NCBI GenBank assembly: GCA_964397295.1
Contig: CAYNJG010000144.1
Span: 1 to 18,638, forward strand
Origin: CAYNJG01 sp964397295
GTDB taxonomy: Bacteria > Planctomycetota > Planctomycetia > Pirellulales > Pirellulaceae
Direction: 5' to 3'
Length of the DNA stretch: 18,638 bases
Shown here: piece after piece, positions 15,611 through 18,638 of the stretch
Layout of the letters: each line of letters begins with the position of its first letter
How positions within the stretch are numbered: position 1 is the stretch's first letter
The notes under the pieces: generated by a model
What the model was told of the DNA's origin: nothing
Seen by the model: only the letters and a program-made list of their open reading frames with translations
Database searches by the model: none
Made by a program: the position numbers and the translations under genes

Positions 15611-15630
15611 CTTGTGAAAAACGTCACAAG
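15611..15630. promoter_or_regulatory. CRP/FNR-type operator candidate
   Basis: CTTGTGA-N6-TCACAAG is a perfect 7+6+7 inverted repeat. Its core, TGTGA-N6-TCACA (15613-15628), is exactly the half-site sequence and spacing of the E. coli CRP consensus. It starts at about the expected transcription start of the ferredoxin gene, where a bound regulator would be expected to repress. It could also fold as a 7-bp hairpin in the leader RNA. No regulator gene is in the window. Confidence 0.5.
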
Positions 15631-15667
15631 CTCGAAGCTCTTACACAATAACGGGTTACTGAAAATC

Positions 15668-16060
15668 ATGGCCAAGAAGACTCCTCGCAAAAAAGTGCCG
15701 AAGGAACTGGCGGTAATCAACGCCGACAATTGTACCGGCTGCGAATCATGTCTTGAAGTTTGCCCCGTTGATTGCATCACGTTGAACGAAACGAAGATGG
15801 GTGTCCGCGGCAACCAAGCTTGGTGTGAGATCGATCTGGAGCGATGTGTTGGCTGTGAGGTTTGCGTCCATATTCCGCAAAAGAAAACGAATCCGTACGA
15901 GCTCACCGTTTGCCCTTGGGACGCGATCGAAATGGTGCCTACCGAGCAGGTCGCTCAGGTTGTTGCCAAAATTGGCGGTCCACCCGAGTACATCATAGAG
16001 CACTGGGATCGCCTCGTCGGTACGGCTCAACATCTGGCTGAGCTTCGCGCCGGTTCGTAA
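15668..16060 (+). CDS. 2[4Fe-4S] ferredoxin-type protein with insertion
   Basis: This 130-residue cytoplasmic protein has two iron-sulfur motifs: C22-x2-C25-x2-C28-x3-C32-P and C60-x2-C63-x2-C66 followed by C82-P. The final cysteine of the second motif is 16 positions after C66 rather than 4, because of an insertion (VHIPQKKTNPYELTV). All eight cluster ligands are present, so two [4Fe-4S] clusters are likely, with C36 and C53 extra. The N terminus is basic (MAKKTPRKKVPKE), and the last 45 residues form a helical tail beyond a normal ferredoxin. ATG 15668 is preferred over GTG 15614, because the latter lies in the palindrome and the extra residues look non-coding. The gene is monocistronic and converges with the isomerase gene. 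Its redox partner is unknown; the AOR 8 kb away is one possibility only. Confidence 0.88.
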   Translation: MAKKTPRKKVPKELAVINADNCTGCESCLEVCPVDCITLNETKMGVRGNQAWCEIDLERCVGCEVCVHIPQKKTNPYELTVCPWDAIEMVPTEQVAQVVAKIGGPPEYIIEHWDRLVGTAQHLAELRAGS

Positions 16061-16082
16061 GCCAGGCTTTCGTCAACTGGTT

Positions 16083-16895
16083 TCACCCAATAGCTTTCAA
16101 CATGTTTTGCATGCTGGTGCGTGCAATGTGTTCTGCTCCCGGTTCGTAGTCGAAGACTTCTACCGAGACCCAACCGTCGTAACCGCTCGTTTTCAGAGCT
16201 GTAAAGATCGGTTGGAATTCTACGTCGCCCATTCCCGGTCCGAGTAGATTAGGATCGTTGGCGTGAAAGTGTGCGGTTCGAGTCGCGTGCTTTTCGATGA
16301 TGGATGGAATTTCGGTTGGTTCCGTGCTCATTGCTTTTACGTCCAGATGCAGTTTTACATGAGTTGAATCAATCATTTGCATGAGTTCGGCACCGAGGTC
16401 GGCAGTGTTGAGAAAGTCGCCTTCTGCAGGTCCGAGCGGTTCGAGCGCAAGCGTTACACCGCATTCGACAAGCGTTGGCTCGGCTGCCGCAATCACATCC
16501 GCCGCGTACTTCATTGCTTCTTCGTGATTAACACCTGGCAACAAGTTGCGTTGCTGTGGTGAGCCGAGCACCATGATTTTGCCTCCCACTTCAGCGCAAA
16601 GTCGCGTTAGCTCCCGAAAGTAATCGGCTGTCTTTTTCCGTACTTCCGCGTCAGGTGACGTTAGATAGTAGCCCTCGGTTTTTGCGAGCAGCCAATGAAG
16701 GCCGATGACCTCGAGGTCTGCTGCAGCGGCCTGCGCGGTGACTTCTTTTCGTTTTGCTGAGTCAATCGACATTGCGTCGGAACCGATTGTGAAAGGCGCG
16801 AGCTCGATACCGGTGTACCCACATTCGCGGGCTATCGCGAAGGCTTCTGGAAAAGGCTGGTCACCGAACATCTCATTGCAAATTGCAAATTTCAT
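16083..16895 (-). CDS. Sugar phosphate isomerase/epimerase family TIM barrel
   Basis: This 270-residue protein belongs to the xylose isomerase-like TIM-barrel family (AP endonuclease 2 superfamily). Opening strand and helix are KFAICNEMFGDQPFPEAFAIARECGYTGIEL. The divalent metal ligands expected at the barrel mouth are present: E152 in LALEPLGP, D185 in KLHLDVKAM, H211 in AHFHANDPN and E246 in VSVEVFDY. The family includes sugar and keto-sugar epimerases and inositol catabolic enzymes, so the substrate is not determined. The start is ATG (complement of 16893-16895), with a GGAA purine run 6 nt upstream. It lies 15 nt downstream of the metallophosphoesterase on the same strand, so the two are likely one transcript. 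No signal peptide is visible. Confidence 0.87.
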   Translation of the reverse strand: MKFAICNEMFGDQPFPEAFAIARECGYTGIELAPFTIGSDAMSIDSAKRKEVTAQAAAADLEVIGLHWLLAKTEGYYLTSPDAEVRKKTADYFRELTRLCAEVGGKIMVLGSPQQRNLLPGVNHEEAMKYAADVIAAAEPTLVECGVTLALEPLGPAEGDFLNTADLGAELMQMIDSTHVKLHLDVKAMSTEPTEIPSIIEKHATRTAHFHANDPNLLGPGMGDVEFQPIFTALKTSGYDGWVSVEVFDYEPGAEHIARTSMQNMLKAIG

Positions 16896-16910
16896 TTTCT
16901 ATTCCGTGTG

Positions 16911-17714
16911 TCAAAGGATTTCAAAAGTCTGAGTGATCCCCGGGTGGCCGTATTCTGCCGCGCCGGTGATGACGCGAACATTAGGGGCAGGTTCGCAAAC
17001 GCCGGGGCTATGGGTATGTCCACAAAGTACCGTGATTCGTTTGCCTGGGTGGACGTTGGCCATATCCAGGATTGCACGACCCATTGCTTGGCAAACGAAA
17101 TGGGGTGCCCATTCATCGTCGCTGACTTGGCCACGATACCAACACGCTTCTCGAAACGGCGGTACGTGCGTGAGTACAAAAACCTGTTGGAATTCGGATA
17201 GCGCAAGTTCTAGTTGCGAGCTTATGTGATTTGCCGCGTCATCGCCTAGCCGGTGCAACTCGGCAAGTCTCTCTTGCTTGGAATAGTCCGCTAGTTCCTC
17301 GATTAGCCGATAATCGTTCATCATCACGAGCGACCGATTGTAGTCGCCCTCTCGCGCGTCGGCCCAACCATCGTGACCCACAAGTCCGACTTTGTCCGTC
17401 AACTGGATCGGTTCGGTTGCAGTCGTCAGAAAAAACAACCGTTCGTGATTTGCACTCAACTCGCGGATTTCGGTTCGCACCGATTGGATGCTTCCACCGT
17501 AGAAATCGTGGTTCCCAAGCACAACGTATATCGGCACTTCGAGCATATCGCCCATATTGCGGAGAAACTGAGAGACGTTGTTGGCCTCGCCGACATCTCC
17601 ACCGATCAAGAACGCGTCGGCGGAAGAAGACGTGAGTTCATCGACGAAAACTTGGCGATTTTCGGGCTCGACGAAGCTCAAGTGTAAGTCCGTTAGCCAA
17701 GCGATGCTTTTCAT
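16911..17714 (-). CDS. Metallophosphoesterase (calcineurin-like)
   Basis: The 267-residue product carries the complete five-block dimetal phosphoesterase signature: DLH (D9, H11), GGDVGE (D40), GNHD (N68, H69), THVPP (H183) and GHTH (H233, H235). Such enzymes hydrolyse phosphomono- or diesters on proteins, nucleotides or lipids; the substrate cannot be read here. The frame extends 65 codons upstream to 17909, but those residues are Cys- and Ala-rich and lie across the divergent ExbB gene, so the start is placed at the ATG (complement of 17712-17714) where MKSIAWLTDLHLSF begins. It is transcribed ahead of the sugar isomerase gene with a 15-nt gap. There is no signal peptide or membrane segment. 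Confidence 0.88.
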   Translation of the reverse strand: MKSIAWLTDLHLSFVEPENRQVFVDELTSSSADAFLIGGDVGEANNVSQFLRNMGDMLEVPIYVVLGNHDFYGGSIQSVRTEIRELSANHERLFFLTTATEPIQLTDKVGLVGHDGWADAREGDYNRSLVMMNDYRLIEELADYSKQERLAELHRLGDDAANHISSQLELALSEFQQVFVLTHVPPFREACWYRGQVSDDEWAPHFVCQAMGRAILDMANVHPGKRITVLCGHTHSPGVCEPAPNVRVITGAAEYGHPGITQTFEIL

Positions 17715-17775
17715 GTCGAGTGGTGCTCGTTCCCGGGTGCACGTAGAATGAGCACATCGTAACACAGTGGAAAAC

Positions 17776-18561
17776 ATGGCGAGAAGAATGGACTCGAATC
17801 GACAAACCTTTACGCGGGCAGCTTCTGTTTTTGCCTTGCAGCTTGCGTACGCGAGCACTCTTTGGGCGCAGGATGCGGCGGAGTCAGCAGCTCCGTCAGG
17901 CCTGTCCATCGTGTTTTCTGGCGGCTGGCCCGGATTCCTGATCGTGATGTTGCTGTTCGCGTTGTCGCTGACGGCCGTCTATTTGATTTGCGAGCATCTG
18001 CTAACTATTCGACGTAGCGAACTAATGCCCGCTGGCTTGGATGAAGACGTGCGCACGTTATTGGCGACGGGGAAGGTTTCTGCCGCCGAAAAAAAATGTC
18101 GTGATGAACCAAGCTTTCTATCATTTGTCATGTTGCACGGGATTTCGGAAGCAGAAGATGGCTGGCCCGCTGTCGAAAAAGCACTGGAAGACGCGAGCGC
18201 GGAACAATCGGCTCGACTGTTTCGCAAAATCGAATTCCTATCGGTAATCGGAAACCTTGCGCCAATGATTGGTTTGTTGGGAACGGTGACAGGAATGATC
18301 ATTGCTTTTCAACAGGTCGCTGGCAGCCAGGGCGCCGCCGGTGCCGGAGAATTGGCCGAAGGAATCTATCAAGCGTTGGTGACAACGGTCGGTGGGCTGA
18401 TCGTGGCGATTCCGTCGTTGGCTGCTTTCGCGTTTTTTCGCAACCGAGTCGATCAAATGGTGGCGGAAGCTTCGTATCTCGCGCATCATGCGTGTAAACC
18501 ACTCAAACGATTAGAACGCGTTCAAAGACCTGCTACACCGTCTCCGCCAAGTCGAGGCTAA
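17776..18561 (+). CDS. exbB: MotA/TolQ/ExbB proton channel family protein
   Basis: ExbB-type subunits form the inner-membrane proton channel that, with ExbD and a TonB-like protein, powers outer-membrane transport. The 261-residue product has an N-terminal signal-like stretch (AASVFALQLAYASTLWAQDA, about 15-34), a first membrane helix at about 51-76, a cytoplasmic loop, then two diagnostic helices at about 155-181 (GNLAPMIGLLGTVTGMIIAF) and 198-221 (QALVTTVGGLIVAIPSLAAF). GLLGTVTGM and TTVGGLIVAIP are the family signatures. The extra N-terminal leader is common in planctomycetes and some other bacteria. ATG 17776 is chosen; GTG 17767 and ATG 17788 are alternatives. The ExbD partner follows immediately. 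TolQ or MotA would be other names, but the neighbour supports an ExbB/TolQ function. Confidence 0.9.
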   Translation: MARRMDSNRQTFTRAASVFALQLAYASTLWAQDAAESAAPSGLSIVFSGGWPGFLIVMLLFALSLTAVYLICEHLLTIRRSELMPAGLDEDVRTLLATGKVSAAEKKCRDEPSFLSFVMLHGISEAEDGWPAVEKALEDASAEQSARLFRKIEFLSVIGNLAPMIGLLGTVTGMIIAFQQVAGSQGAAGAGELAEGIYQALVTTVGGLIVAIPSLAAFAFFRNRVDQMVAEASYLAHHACKPLKRLERVQRPATPSPPSRG

Positions 18562-18562
18562 T

Positions 18563-18638
18563 GTGCGAACTCCTCGTTCCAATCAGTCACGAGAGATGCG
18601 CGTCAACTTGACGCCCATGATCGATGTGGTTTTTCTAC
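18563..18638 (+). CDS. exbD: ExbD/TolR family protein, 3' end outside window
   Basis: Twenty-five codons are visible, ending at the window edge. They read to MRVNLTPMIDVVFL, the diagnostic start of the ExbD/TolR transmembrane helix, and include the essential Asp of the proton pathway (about D21 from the GTG start). GTG 18563 starts 2 nt after the exbB stop codon; ATG 18596 is an internal alternative that would lack the cytoplasmic tail. The ATG at 18561 overlaps the exbB stop but is in the wrong frame. Tight spacing indicates an exbB-exbD operon. Confidence 0.88.
   Translation, partial: MRTPRSNQSREMRVNLTPMIDVVFL

Noticed and set aside
16061..16082. AAGCC-A-GGCTT as a terminator between convergent genes
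   Set aside because: One-base loop and no T tract; cannot form a useful hairpin.
17715..17909. N-terminal extension of the metallophosphoesterase
   Set aside because: Crosses the divergent exbB gene and has Cys/Ala-rich non-family sequence; the internal ATG begins exactly at the conserved strand.

Overview
The window looks like a chromosomal segment of a planctomycete, most likely a Pirellula/Rhodopirellula-type relative. The grounds are the family mix rather than any RNA marker: an SD-poor genome with GTG and TTG starts, two TPR-like proteins of planctomycete style, a degenerate sulfatase, a FwdD homologue of the methanopterin-linked C1 type in a bacterial context, a tungsten-type aldehyde ferredoxin oxidoreductase, and an ExbB/ExbD pair. 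No tRNA, rRNA, IS element, CRISPR array or phage gene was seen. The organism call is an inference.

Layout. 1-894: 3' end of a TPR-type protein, followed by a 369-nt gap. 1264-2358: a DNA-binding protein joining alpha-CTD/helix-hairpin-helix-like segments to a sigma-region-4-like HTH. 2409-4641 (minus): peptidase T, then a glycosyltransferase-2-like protein. 4779-13877 (plus, eight genes): a PolB-like 3'-5' exonuclease, a MoaD-like sulfur carrier, aldehyde ferredoxin oxidoreductase, a FwdD-like protein, an 800-residue TPR-like exported protein, a sulfatase-like protein without catalytic residues, a CDP-alcohol phosphatidyltransferase and diaminopimelate decarboxylase. 13889-15399 (minus): bioH and bioC with overlapping ends. 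15668-16060 (plus): a two-cluster ferredoxin behind a TATAAT box and a perfect TGTGA-N6-TCACA palindrome. 16083-17714 (minus): a metallophosphoesterase and a TIM-barrel sugar isomerase/epimerase. 17776 to the end (plus): an ExbB/TolQ-type proton channel and the first 25 codons of an ExbD/TolR partner.

How the parts fit. The most suggestive group is 5678-8162, where a sulfur carrier for pterin cofactor synthesis, a complete AOR-family enzyme and a free-standing FwdD-like subunit follow one another on one strand. FwdD normally partners FwdB in formylmethanofuran dehydrogenase, and no FwdB is present here, so a specialised role next to the AOR is possible but unproven. BioH and BioC supply the pimeloyl-ACP steps of biotin synthesis. 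ExbB/ExbD energise an unknown outer-envelope transporter. Most other genes are housekeeping or poorly defined. No clear defence system or mobile island is present. The items most worth following are the AOR-FwdD pairing, the CRP-like operator at the ferredoxin promoter, the alpha-CTD/sigma-4-like protein, and two enzyme-family members that have lost catalytic motifs.
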